Part shown: in pieces, positions 8,855 through 17,368 of the stretch | Layout: every line of letters begins with the position of its first letter | Numbering within the stretch: the first letter of the stretch is position 1 | Assembly: GCA_949298505.1 (NCBI GenBank) | Contig: CASFWW010000014.1 | Coordinates: 1 to 64,000 of the forward strand | From: Ornithoclostridium sp949298505 | GTDB lineage: Bacteria > Bacillota > Clostridia > Christensenellales > UBA3700 | Reading direction: 5' to 3' | DNA: 64,000 nt | Made by a program: the position numbers and the translations under genes | The notes under the pieces: model-generated | What the model saw: the letters and a program-made list of their open reading frames with translations, nothing else | Told to the model about the DNA's origin: nothing | Databases searched by the model: none

Positions 8855-8883
8855 ATTAGACCCCCAAAACAATTCTTTGTCAA
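8855..8883 (-). promoter_or_regulatory. Promoter of the unknown protein/YhcH operon
   Basis: Minus strand TTGACA (8878-8883), 17-bp spacer, TCTAAT (8855-8860). Confidence 0.65.
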
Positions 8884-8936
8884 TAGCGACCCGCAAAATT
8901 TTACATATTTTTACACAAGTGCGCGTCGCGCGTAAA

Positions 8937-8965
8937 TAAAAAAGAAACCGCCCGAAGGCGGTTCC
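8937..8965 (-). terminator. Terminator after the fucosidase gene
   Basis: Minus strand stem GAACCGCC/GGCGGTTTC with a small loop and then TTTTTT, about 55 bp past the stop at 9021. Confidence 0.85.
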
Positions 8966-9020
8966 AATTTAAATTTCTTAAACGTTTTTCAGTCGTTTTT
9001 CTCAATACGTGTCGCAAAAA

Positions 9021-10598
9021 TCACTTCGCATAAAGTTCTACGCTTCTCAGAACGGGCACGCTTCTCGACTGTTTTATGACGACCCTGACGACGTCGCTTT
9101 CGGGTGCGTTCTCGAACATCAGTATCCTGCGGTTGCCGATCACGGTGCTGTCTCCGATCAGCTTCCATTTTCCGTCGCTTCTGACCCACACTTCGAACAG
9201 TTCGACTCTCTGAGAATATCTCAGATCTTCCCTGAGATCTATCCTTCCGAGACTTGCCGGCTCGTCCAGATAGAAGTCGAGAATGTATTCGTTTGAAGCG
9301 AATGTGTAGCCGTCTCTTTCTGTGTTGAGAAGCGCGGTAAGTCCGCTCTTTTCGGTCATCGTCTCGTTGTCGCCCACCTCGACTCCGGTTACGTCGATCT
9401 TGTTCGCCGTAGTCGCGGCGATCGCTTCGCCGAACTCTTTGAGAACTTTGACGTCCTTGTCGGCGATCAGCCCGTCCTTGTTCGGAGGAACGTTCAGAAG
9501 AAGACTGCTGTTGCCTCCGACGGACGTGAAGTATATCTGCATCAGGTGTTCGAGGGTCTTGGGGCTCTGATACCAGTGATAGAACCACCCTTTCCTTATG
9601 CTGACGTCCACTTCTGCGGGATAGAACGCGAGATCTTTGTAATTCTCGAGAAGTTCTCTGCTTCCTCTGTCAGCCGCTTCCGCGCTGACTGACTGAAGCT
9701 CGTCCGCGCCGTCCTCGCTGGTCTGGAAATGCTCGGTGGACGCATTGGACATGCTGACCACGCTCCACTCGCTTTCACGCGCAATGCCGGCTTCGTTGCC
9801 AACCCATCTGACGTCGCTGCCCTGGATCGCCGTTACGCAACCGGGCTGAAGATCGTTGATCAGCTGTTCGTAGCCTTCCATATCGTACTCGAACCCCGGC
9901 TCAATGTCTGCGTCTTCGCCGCGCGCGCCGTCCATCCATACGCAGAATATCTCGCCGTAATCGCCGCAAAGCAGTTCTCTGAGCTGTTCTTTATAAAAAT
10001 CGTTGTAAGCGTCCGTTCCGTAACATTCGGCGTTCATATCCCACGGAGAAAGATAAATGCCGAACTTGAGACCGTACTTTTTACAGCTTTCGGAAAGTTC
10101 CTTCACGATGTCGCCCTTGCCTTCCTTGTACGGACTGTAGGCAATGCTGTGCTTCGTCGTCTTCGTCTGCCACAGGCAGAAGCCGTCATGGTGCTTTGCC
10201 GTGAAAATTATCCCTTTGCTGCCTGAAGCCTTGAGCACCTCACACCACTGATCTGTGTCCAGCTTTTCGGGATTGAACTTGGAGGGAGATTCGTCTCCGG
10301 TGCCCCATTCCTTGCCCGTCATGGTGTTCATGCCGAAATGTATGAAATTGTAATACTCAAGTTCGAGATAATCAAGCTGTCTTTCGTTGGGCACGACGCT
10401 GATGAGCCTGTCAACTTCTTCGCTCTCCTTGTCGTAGCCATTGTTGTAGTTTCCGCAGCCCTGCAAAAACTCTTCGCCCTCGGCATAAGTCTTTTCGGGG
10501 ACTTCGTAATAGTTGTATTCTTTTTTACAGCCTACAAAAGAAAAAATAGTGCACATAAGAACCGCCGCGACCGTGAGTACGGTCAGTATTTTTTTCAT
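9021..10598 (-). CDS. GH29 alpha-L-fucosidase lipoprotein
   Basis: ATG 10598 is chosen because GAGGAG lies 5 bp upstream; a GTG two codons earlier is too close to that site. The 525-residue protein has a lipoprotein signal (FSFVGC). The GH29 barrel follows: YNFIHFGMNTMTGKEWG, TAKHHDGFCLWQTKTTKHS, KKYGLKFGIYLSPWD, and VWMDGA, whose Asp matches the catalytic nucleophile position. The last 130 residues look like a beta-sandwich of the F5/8C (discoidin) type found in GH29 enzymes. It releases L-fucose from glycans at the cell surface. It is monocistronic. With the GH95-type protein and sialidase it points to mucin or milk glycan use. Confidence 0.94.
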   Translation of the reverse strand: MKKILTVLTVAAVLMCTIFSFVGCKKEYNYYEVPEKTYAEGEEFLQGCGNYNNGYDKESEEVDRLISVVPNERQLDYLELEYYNFIHFGMNTMTGKEWGTGDESPSKFNPEKLDTDQWCEVLKASGSKGIIFTAKHHDGFCLWQTKTTKHSIAYSPYKEGKGDIVKELSESCKKYGLKFGIYLSPWDMNAECYGTDAYNDFYKEQLRELLCGDYGEIFCVWMDGARGEDADIEPGFEYDMEGYEQLINDLQPGCVTAIQGSDVRWVGNEAGIARESEWSVVSMSNASTEHFQTSEDGADELQSVSAEAADRGSRELLENYKDLAFYPAEVDVSIRKGWFYHWYQSPKTLEHLMQIYFTSVGGNSSLLLNVPPNKDGLIADKDVKVLKEFGEAIAATTANKIDVTGVEVGDNETMTEKSGLTALLNTERDGYTFASNEYILDFYLDEPASLGRIDLREDLRYSQRVELFEVWVRSDGKWKLIGDSTVIGNRRILMFENAPESDVVRVVIKQSRSVPVLRSVELYAK

Positions 10599-10628
10599 AG
10601 CCACTCCTCTCTGAACTTTCTCCTGAAT

Positions 10629-10657
10629 ATTTTAACATAATCAGGCTTTTTTGTAAA
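10629..10657 (-). promoter_or_regulatory. Promoter of the GH29 gene
   Basis: Minus strand TTTACA (10652-10657), 17-bp spacer, TAAAAT (10629-10634). Confidence 0.65.
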
Positions 10658-10756
10658 TACCCGCATGCCATATTCTGGAAACACTCTGTCCTCCGCTATG
10701 TTTTTCGCCGCCGCCGCGACCTTTTTTCAAAATTTTTATCAAAATTAAAAAATCGG

Positions 10757-10785
10757 TTTACATTTCCCTTAAAATGTGCTATATT
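10757..10785 (+). promoter_or_regulatory. tRNA-Ala promoter
   Basis: TTTACA (10757-10762), 17-bp spacer, TATATT (10780-10785), 11 bp before the tRNA. Confidence 0.7.
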
Positions 10786-10796
10786 CAATCGTGCTT

Positions 10797-10872
<76 letters not shown>

Positions 10873-10884
10873 TACGCAGAAATA

Positions 10885-10910
10885 AGCACCGAAAAACCGG
10901 TGCTTTTTTC
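10885..10910 (+). terminator. tRNA-Ala terminator
   Basis: Stem GCACCG/CGGTGC with an A-rich loop followed by TTTTTT, 12 bp after the tRNA. Confidence 0.85.
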
Positions 10911-11142
10911 ATGCGTTGACGGAGATAGGGGGGACAAGAACCCTGTTATTTATAACGGGTGCGGCGCGGCAGTACCAATATTGTCAGTCGCAATATCTCC
11001 CGATGCCGCGGTTTTCGTCGTCAGACGAAACTCCCATTATCTCTGCCTTATCCTTATATAACAGGCAACCCGGTTGTGCTATGCGTGGGCGACTAATGCT
11101 CTTTATCAGTTACACCCAAAAATGTTACTGTCAATGAATCAC
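10911..11142. other. Intergenic stretch with a tRNA-like fragment and a hairpin
   Basis: No convincing gene is seen in these 232 bp. Positions 10921-10945 resemble the reverse complement of the 3' end of the neighbouring tRNA-Ala (GGAGATA, G-run, GAACCC). A perfect 7-bp hairpin TTTCGTC/GACGAAA lies at 11013-11030. It may be a decayed insertion scar or a structured RNA end; neither is shown. Confidence 0.3.
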
Positions 11143-12129
11143 TTATATACGAAAATATCTCTGATTCCTGCTTGTCGGTTTGTCAGGCTGAGTCATACCG
11201 ATCAGTCCCGCTTCGATTGCAGGCGCGAGGTAGTGTTTTCTGAAACCGTCTCTCGATTTTAATCCCAGCTTGTCCATAAGCTCCTTTGCCGTCATCGGGT
11301 AACTTTGCAGAACCCCAAGTAACGCGGAAACCTGCGTGCTGATATGGTTCTGATGTTCGCGCGTTTCGTGCAGTATGTCGCTGACCGCGTTCAGGATTGT
11401 GTTGAGCATAAACACAATAAACGCATTGGACTTCCCTTGACTTGTAGATAGTTTTATTGCCTGATAATACTTTTCCTGCTGGTCTTTTATTATGCTTTCT
11501 ATCGGTATCCATGCGAATATCGGCTTCCATCTTGCAAGTAAAGCCGTCTGCCACAGCCTGCCCATTCTGCCGTTGCCGTCGCAAAAGGGATGTATGAACT
11601 CAAATTCGTAATGGAACACGCTTGACTTTATCAGCATATTCGCCTTGCTTTCTTTAAGCCACGCAAAAAGCTGATTGATAAGCGGACTAACCATATCGTG
11701 CGGCGGAGCGACGTGTATTACCTCGCCGTTCTGATTGCAAACGCCCACTTGCGTGGAGCGCAGTTTGCCACACTCTCTGGTAAGCCCGTTCATCATGATC
11801 TTGTGTATTCTCAACAGGTCTTCGACGCTGTACGGGTCGATATTGTCGATCTCCTTGTATGCGTCGAACGCGTTTCTGACCGCGCAGACGTCTTCTTCGG
11901 AAGCAAGCACTCTCTTGCCATTGAGTACCTCAGTTACCTGTTGCATAGTCAGCGTATTGTTTTCGATCGCAAGCGACGAATGTATCGACTTAATGCGCGA
12001 CACTTTGCGAAGCCTCGGCAATCTTTCAAGATCGTTTACGCTGTCAAGCCTGCCGATCTTCTCCATTATCTGTGCCGTCAGGTCGAGCATTTCGTCTGTC
12101 AGATCGTACGGCGGAATATATTTATCCAT
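11143..12129 (-). CDS. Fic-domain protein (probable AMP transferase)
   Basis: ATG 12129 follows GAGGAGA. The 328-residue protein has the full Fic catalytic motif HPFCDGNGRMGR at 180-191 (catalytic His, anion hole, two Arg). It also has an N-terminal inhibitory helix with the S-x-x-x-E-N pattern (SLAIEN, 52-57), so it is a class II, self-inhibited Fic protein. A winged-helix-like C-terminal region (about 270-328) with LLGVLQSYPMTAKELMDKLGLKSRDGF is typical of the stand-alone bacterial group. Fic enzymes usually transfer AMP from ATP to a hydroxyl side chain of a target protein. The target is unknown. It is monocistronic and has a striking repeat array at its promoter. Confidence 0.93.
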   Translation of the reverse strand: MDKYIPPYDLTDEMLDLTAQIMEKIGRLDSVNDLERLPRLRKVSRIKSIHSSLAIENNTLTMQQVTEVLNGKRVLASEEDVCAVRNAFDAYKEIDNIDPYSVEDLLRIHKIMMNGLTRECGKLRSTQVGVCNQNGEVIHVAPPHDMVSPLINQLFAWLKESKANMLIKSSVFHYEFEFIHPFCDGNGRMGRLWQTALLARWKPIFAWIPIESIIKDQQEKYYQAIKLSTSQGKSNAFIVFMLNTILNAVSDILHETREHQNHISTQVSALLGVLQSYPMTAKELMDKLGLKSRDGFRKHYLAPAIEAGLIGMTQPDKPTSRNQRYFRI

Positions 12130-12149
12130 GCTATTTCTCCTCAATCCGC

Positions 12150-12178
12150 ATTATACCTCACCCTTATCACGAAGTCAA
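12150..12178 (-). promoter_or_regulatory. Near-consensus promoter of the Fic gene
   Basis: Minus strand TTGACT (12173-12178), 17-bp spacer, TATAAT (12150-12155). Confidence 0.8.
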
Positions 12179-12209
12179 TATCTTGCATATTATCTTGCGC
12201 ACTATCTTG
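12179..12209 (-). repeat. Three CAAGATA direct repeats at a 12-bp period upstream of fic
   Basis: Minus strand CAAGATA occurs at 12203-12209, 12191-12197 and 12179-12185. The last copy abuts the -35 element. Spacing near one helical turn suggests a protein-binding array, possibly for the Fic C-terminal winged-helix region or another regulator. Confidence 0.6.
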
Positions 12210-12271
12210 ATTCGTCAAACTGCTTCCGGACCTGAATTATTCAACTTTATGCAAACACTTTCAGTCAAAGC

Positions 12272-12297
12272 AAAAAAAATCCGCTCACTGAGCGGAT
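12272..12297 (-). terminator. Terminator of the fructan operon
   Basis: Minus strand stem ATCCGCT/AGCGGAT with a 5-nt loop followed by eight T, 26 bp past the stop at 12323. Confidence 0.88.
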
Positions 12298-12322
12298 CTA
12301 CGGTTTATCTTTTGACGCGTTA

Positions 12323-13555
12323 TTATTTCTTGAATTTGTTTTTTATTGCTTCGGTGATTGAGGATAAGAATCCTTTCTTTTCCGGCTGTACGATCACAAC
12401 TCTTTCCTCGTCGGGATTGACGGCAACATCGGCTTCTTCGTATGCGTTGTGTTCAGACGTGATCGCGTTCGTCGTGCTTTCGTTGAAGAAACGTGCGCCT
12501 TCAATGTCTACGGCGACCCTGACGGAACCAGCGCCCTCTACATCGTATTTACTGTTCATCTTGACAATGACCTCGTCTTTGCCGAGAGTTCCGTGCACGT
12601 TGACTATGTCGCCGAGTTTTTCAACGATATTGCACCTGAAGGAGAAGGAAAAATCGTCGAGTCCCGCAAAGCGTTCCTCTTTTTCATAGATAAGATTTTC
12701 AGGACGGATACCGTACACGATTCTCTTGTTTTCGTAGTTGACTAGGAGTTTCGCTTGTTCTTCGGTCAGTCTGATCTTGTCTTCGCTTGCGTCGGGGATG
12801 AAATAACCGTTTTCCACCCTGCCGTGCAGGAAATTCATTGCCGGAGTACCGATGAATCCGGCGACAAACATATTGTTGGGGTGACGGTAAATTTCGTTGG
12901 GCTCTCCTATCTGCTGGATAAAACCTCCCTTCATTACCACGATGCGTGACGCCATTGTCATTGCCTCGATCTGATCGTGAGTGACGTAAATGGTCGTCGC
13001 TTCGACTTCCTTGTGAATTCTGACGATCTCGCTTCTCATCGCAACTCTGAGTTTTGCGTCGAGGTTGGATAGAGGCTCGTCCATCAAAAACACTTTGGGG
13101 CGGCGTACGATCGCTCTGCCCAGTGCGACCCTCTGTCTCTGTCCGCCGGACAGCGCGCGCGGCTTTCTGTTGAGATACGGAGTGAGTTTGAGTATTTCCG
13201 CCGCACCTCTGACTCTTTCGTCTATTTCCTGTTTGGGCACTTTTCTCAGTTTGAGAGCATACGCCATATTGTCGTAAACCGTCATCTGCGGATAAAGCGC
13301 ATAGGACTGGAACACCATTGCTATGTCTCTGTCTTTGGGAGCGGCGCTGTTTATCAGCTTGCCGTCGATATACAGCTCCCCGTAAGATATTTCCTCAAGT
13401 CCGGCTATCATTCTCAGAGTCGTGGACTTGCCGCATCCCGACGGGCCGACGAAGACGATGAACTCCTTGTCCTTGATGTCGATGGAAAAATCGTGTACGG
13501 CGTGAACGCCGCCGTCGTATACTTTATTTACGTTTACAAGTTGAACAGTTGCCAT
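12323..13555 (-). CDS. msmK: Sugar ABC transporter ATP-binding protein (MsmK/UgpC type)
   Basis: The 410-residue ATPase has Walker A (GPSGCGKST), the Q-loop (VFQSYALYPQ), the signature LSGGQRQRVALGRAIVRRPKVFLMDEPLSNLDAK (split here only for reading) and the switch His in YVTHDQ. It is followed by a C-terminal TOBE-type regulatory region from about 240. This is the ATPase type that powers carbohydrate ABC importers whose own operon often lacks an ATPase. Here it closes the operon, directly after the fructokinase (1-bp gap). It probably energises the permease pair at 21.3-23.2 kb and may serve other importers too. Confidence 0.95.
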   Translation of the reverse strand: MATVQLVNVNKVYDGGVHAVHDFSIDIKDKEFIVFVGPSGCGKSTTLRMIAGLEEISYGELYIDGKLINSAAPKDRDIAMVFQSYALYPQMTVYDNMAYALKLRKVPKQEIDERVRGAAEILKLTPYLNRKPRALSGGQRQRVALGRAIVRRPKVFLMDEPLSNLDAKLRVAMRSEIVRIHKEVEATTIYVTHDQIEAMTMASRIVVMKGGFIQQIGEPNEIYRHPNNMFVAGFIGTPAMNFLHGRVENGYFIPDASEDKIRLTEEQAKLLVNYENKRIVYGIRPENLIYEKEERFAGLDDFSFSFRCNIVEKLGDIVNVHGTLGKDEVIVKMNSKYDVEGAGSVRVAVDIEGARFFNESTTNAITSEHNAYEEADVAVNPDEERVVIVQPEKKGFLSSITEAIKNKFKK

Positions 13556-13556
13556 G

Positions 13557-14513
13557 TCATCTTACCGCCTTATCTACCGTTTCTCTGTTGCCCATCGAGG
13601 GGATCGCGCCGTAACCGGTCGTGGTGTACGCGCCGCATTTGCAGGCAAAATCGAGTATTTTGCCATAATCGATCGCATTATCGAGCAGATTTTCGGGTTT
13701 CGCGCCCGCCTTGAAAAGTCCTGCGATCAGCGCGCCGAAGAACGAGTCTCCCGCGCCCGTGGTGTCCACGGCTTTTACCTTGTATCCCGCGCAGTCAAAC
13801 CTGCGCCCGTCGGCGAGTATCACTTCTGCGCCCTTGCTCCCGTCGGTTACTGCAAGCACCTTGAGACGACTGCCGAAAAGCGCTTTTTCGCAGTCGGAAG
13901 CGTCTCCGACGATAAATCCGAGCTCGTCCTTGCCCACCTTGATAACGTCGGCGTATTGCGCGAACTCCTTGACGACCTTTCTCAGTTCCTCTGGATCTTT
14001 CCAGAGATTGAACCTGAGATTGGGGTCGAAGCAGATCAGCGCGCCTGCTCTGACAGCCTTTTCTATCAGATATCTGTGAGTATCCCTCGCGGTATCCGTA
14101 GCGAGCGCTACGCTGCCGAACTCGAGCACGTCGCCTTCTGAAAAATCAACGTCCGCAAAGTCGGATGGCTCTATGTAAAGATCGGCGGTCATAGTGCGGT
14201 AAAAACTGAAATCTCTCTCCCCGTTCTCGCGTATGCTCACGAACGCAAGCGAAGTGTTGAGATCTGCGCTTCTTCCGATACGGGACACGTCGACGCCCTC
14301 GCTCTCGAGAGTTGATACGAGAAAATCGCCGAACCCGTCCGCTCCCACCTTGGTCAGATAGACGGCGTCGCACCCTAATTTTTCAGCCTGAACACACACG
14401 TTGGCGGGAGCACCGCCCGCTTTTTTAACAAACCTGTCGGTTTCTTTAAGCGAGCCGTTGCCCTCGGACTGAAAATCTATCAGCAATTCTCCTATGCAAT
14501 AAATTTTACTCAT
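13557..14513 (-). CDS. scrK: PfkB-family fructokinase
   Basis: The 318-residue sugar kinase opens with CIGELLIDFQSEG and has the first PfkB signature around AGGAPANVCVQAEKLG. The second signature, VDTTGAGDSFFGALIAG, contains the catalytic base Asp and anion hole. Length and motifs match bacterial fructokinases that convert fructose to fructose-6-phosphate with ATP. It overlaps the stop of the upstream GH32-like gene by 8 bp, so it is co-transcribed with the GH32 enzymes. Other PfkB substrates are possible, but the context favours fructose. Confidence 0.92.
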   Translation of the reverse strand: MSKIYCIGELLIDFQSEGNGSLKETDRFVKKAGGAPANVCVQAEKLGCDAVYLTKVGADGFGDFLVSTLESEGVDVSRIGRSADLNTSLAFVSIRENGERDFSFYRTMTADLYIEPSDFADVDFSEGDVLEFGSVALATDTARDTHRYLIEKAVRAGALICFDPNLRFNLWKDPEELRKVVKEFAQYADVIKVGKDELGFIVGDASDCEKALFGSRLKVLAVTDGSKGAEVILADGRRFDCAGYKVKAVDTTGAGDSFFGALIAGLFKAGAKPENLLDNAIDYGKILDFACKCGAYTTTGYGAIPSMGNRETVDKAVR

Positions 14514-16011
14514 AAAACCTTATACCTCCGAATTTTACGTTTACGCCGTTGGAGTAGAACGCGAAATAATTGTCTTCCATATTCACGAAACGAGCCGTGA
14601 CGGCGACGGTGTCGTCAAAGTAAACCGTCAGCACCTCTCCGTCTATCAGCACGTCGACAGAGTATGTTTTGCCTTTCATATAAATGAAATCCACGTTGGC
14701 GAGTTGATCGCCGTAGCGGACAATGCTTGAGACGTCGTTGTAACACGTCAGGCTGTTATTTGCGGGATCGAACGCCACCACAGCTTCTCCCAGCCTGTCG
14801 TTGAGACCTTTTCTCAGACCGAAAGTCAACCCGAAATTGCCGTCGTAGCCGTTCGGTGTAACTTCAAAACTCATTCTGCTTACGCCTTCAGGGATCTCGA
14901 AAACCGCTTTTGAAGCGAAGCCCGAACCGTCGAACACCACGTCGCCCGCCTCGTCGCCGTCCGCAAACGCATACTCTTTCTCAGTGTTCACGGCTTCTTC
15001 TATGCCGGAAACGAGCACGGCGCAAAGTTCTCCGTTCGATTTCTGCAATATCCGATGCGTTACGAGATTGCCACCCCAGTCGAACTCGCCGACCGCTCCG
15101 CCGGTCAACGTCGCGCACCATGCGAACGCGTACAGCTCATTTCCCGCCTTTTCAAGCCTGCCTGCATAAAAACCGCTGGCGTCTATGCTGTCGCGTTCGA
15201 ATTTTTTCCAATCTCCGTTCCTCTCGGTGCGGTATCTGTAATGAGTTACTCTGTTCTCACCCTGTTCGCTGTAAGCAAGATACCAATAGCCGTTGTACTC
15301 AACATATGACGGACACTCCATATTGTACGAGCCTTCGTCGTTTGCGAAGAATACCCCGCGGTCTGTCCACTCCTCGTCGGTCGCGTCGAGAGTAACAGAC
15401 GAATATCTCTTGATCACGCCCCTGCCTCCCTCGTTGGTCGTAACGAGCATATAATAGCACCCGTCGTACGAGTCGTAATAAACGTAAGGATCTCTGAAGT
15501 CGTTGCTGTAACCGTAAAGATTGAAATCTTCGATCTTGGTCCACACTTTCTGATCATTGCTGACCGCGTGCCTTACCACTTCGAAATAAGGAAGTCCCGT
15601 GTTCTGCTCTGCGTTATGCCCGGTATAGAAGCAATGATATACTCCCTTTTCGTCCTTGATAAAAGATCCCGTACCTATCGCCGCGTCGGGAGAATTGTAT
15701 TTTTCTTCGAACGGGATCGCTATCCCTTCGTCGGTATAATGCAGAAAATCCGTAGTCGTCAGCCTCGATATCGGATGATAATAAGTGCTGAGAGAACCCC
15801 TGCTGTTCTGCAGATGGTAGATGTTCATGACGCCGTCGTCGTAAAACGGCATAACGTCGCCCATCGTCACCTCGACCGTATCGTTATACGACGAGACGGG
15901 AAATGCCGATGCAGTCATGTCCTTCCCGGTTTCCTTGTCGTCGCACGCGACGAACGTCATGCAGAGCGCCAAAGCCGCCAATGCGACCGCGATTAATTTT
16001 CTGATCCTCAT
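14506..16011 (-). CDS. GH32-like (clan GH-J) fructan hydrolase lipoprotein
   Basis: A signal peptide with a cysteine (MTFVAC) precedes a 501-residue protein. The first 310 residues look like a five-bladed propeller of the GH32/GH43 kind. GDVMPFYDDGVMNIYHLQ sits where GH32 has its WMNDPNG nucleophile region. FRDPYV is the RDP motif, and ECPSYV holds the acid/base Glu. The last 140 residues form a beta-sandwich-like part. The nucleophile region differs from classic invertases, as in several unclassified GH32 relatives of gut Firmicutes. It is likely anchored outside the cell and acts on fructan or sucrose-like sugars. Its start overlaps the invertase stop (ATGA). Confidence 0.8.
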   Translation of the reverse strand: MRIRKLIAVALAALALCMTFVACDDKETGKDMTASAFPVSSYNDTVEVTMGDVMPFYDDGVMNIYHLQNSRGSLSTYYHPISRLTTTDFLHYTDEGIAIPFEEKYNSPDAAIGTGSFIKDEKGVYHCFYTGHNAEQNTGLPYFEVVRHAVSNDQKVWTKIEDFNLYGYSNDFRDPYVYYDSYDGCYYMLVTTNEGGRGVIKRYSSVTLDATDEEWTDRGVFFANDEGSYNMECPSYVEYNGYWYLAYSEQGENRVTHYRYRTERNGDWKKFERDSIDASGFYAGRLEKAGNELYAFAWCATLTGGAVGEFDWGGNLVTHRILQKSNGELCAVLVSGIEEAVNTEKEYAFADGDEAGDVVFDGSGFASKAVFEIPEGVSRMSFEVTPNGYDGNFGLTFGLRKGLNDRLGEAVVAFDPANNSLTCYNDVSSIVRYGDQLANVDFIYMKGKTYSVDVLIDGEVLTVYFDDTVAVTARFVNMEDNYFAFYSNGVNVKFGGIRFYE

Positions 16012-17363
16012 ACGCCCACCTTTTCTACGACGGATATATCCGCTTTGCCGACAGTTTCAAGCGACAATCCGCCGTCTATGTAAATTCTGCTGCTGACGGT
16101 TTCTCTTCCGCCGTCAACGAATATTTCGACACCGGATACGTCGATGAGCGCGAGTACTTCGCAATCGCCGTATCTGCCGTTTGTTTTTCTTACGCATCCG
16201 TTCATATTGTTGGAAAGCGTGGTGTCGAGATATATGTGACCGGCCGCACTGCCGATCGAAAACTCTCCGTCCTTTCCTCTGAACGTAACTTTCCCGTCTC
16301 CCGTCAGCCTGAGCTTCAGACGCGCGCAACGCGGCGCTCCGTCTCCGACGTAAGGAGAACAGTATCTGTCAAGCTCGCTCACGGGAGCCTGGAACACGTC
16401 TCCGTCTCTCATCGAGAGCTCGCGCGGTATCGTGAACGCGCCCACCCAGCCGTCTCTGTCGTTCTGCGTGGGATATGGTTTTCCCCACATCTCCTGCCAG
16501 CCGATCATCACGGGTTTTACCGCGCCGTTTACGAACTGCGGCGCATAGAAGCAGTCGCCTTTGTCTATCTCTTTTATCAGATCGACCTTCATTTCACCCA
16601 TTTCGAAATCGACGTTGCCCACAATAAAAACGCTTGAATTGACGTTTTTAAAATCGTTGCCGCGCTCTTTTACGTTGCAACCCGACACTACGAAAACGTC
16701 CTTGTCGCCCACTCTGCACAGAGAAGGACACTCGCCCATATCTCCAAGCTCGTAAAACGGTCCTATCGTGAACCTGTACTCAAGTTGAGAAAGGTCTTTG
16801 CCTCCGAGCACGATTATCACGCCGCTATCGCTCCTCTTGTCCTTGCCGCCGAGGAACACGAAATATTCGCCGTTTCTCTTTACCGGATAGGGGTCGCGGA
16901 AATCTGCGCGGCTTATATATCCCGGAAGCTTCGCGTTGTCGAACGCCTTATTCTTTTCACCGAACGTCACGCCGTCCTGCGAATACGCGACGTACGTTTC
17001 CTCTCTTTTGACGAACGCACTCTCGTGATGCAGAGTAAACACAGCGCACAGTCCGTTATCGGTTTCTATCGCTCCGCCCGAGAATATGCTGTCGTGTTCT
17101 GCGTCGGGAACGATCGCGACGTCCTCGTCGACGTATTTTATCAGGTCTTCTGACGTAAAGTGTCCCCACAGCATCACGCCGGGCTTTACGTCATAAGGAT
17201 TGTACTGATAAAAAAGATGATATTTCCCGCCGTAAACACACAGCCCGTTGGGATCGTTCATCCAGCCGACAGGCGGCATCATGTGATATTTCTGTCTGAA
17301 GCGGGGATCTATGCCCGCCTTGTTTTTTCCGATATATGCGTTGATCTCTTTCAATGTCTTCAT
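16008..17363 (-). CDS. Cytoplasmic GH32 beta-fructosidase (invertase)
   Basis: The 451-residue enzyme has no signal peptide. It carries the full GH32 set: GWMNDPNG (nucleophile Asp, about 33-40), FSGGA, FRDPYP (transition-state Asp) and GECPSL (acid/base Glu). A C-terminal beta-sandwich contains the family end motif VEIFVDGG. It would release fructose from imported sucrose or fructo-oligosaccharides inside the cell. No PTS gene is nearby and import is by an ABC system, so the substrate is probably unphosphorylated. It follows the binding lipoprotein by 5 bp. Confidence 0.94.
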   Translation of the reverse strand: MKTLKEINAYIGKNKAGIDPRFRQKYHMMPPVGWMNDPNGLCVYGGKYHLFYQYNPYDVKPGVMLWGHFTSEDLIKYVDEDVAIVPDAEHDSIFSGGAIETDNGLCAVFTLHHESAFVKREETYVAYSQDGVTFGEKNKAFDNAKLPGYISRADFRDPYPVKRNGEYFVFLGGKDKRSDSGVIIVLGGKDLSQLEYRFTIGPFYELGDMGECPSLCRVGDKDVFVVSGCNVKERGNDFKNVNSSVFIVGNVDFEMGEMKVDLIKEIDKGDCFYAPQFVNGAVKPVMIGWQEMWGKPYPTQNDRDGWVGAFTIPRELSMRDGDVFQAPVSELDRYCSPYVGDGAPRCARLKLRLTGDGKVTFRGKDGEFSIGSAAGHIYLDTTLSNNMNGCVRKTNGRYGDCEVLALIDVSGVEIFVDGGRETVSSRIYIDGGLSLETVGKADISVVEKVGV

Positions 17364-17368
17364 AGTTG

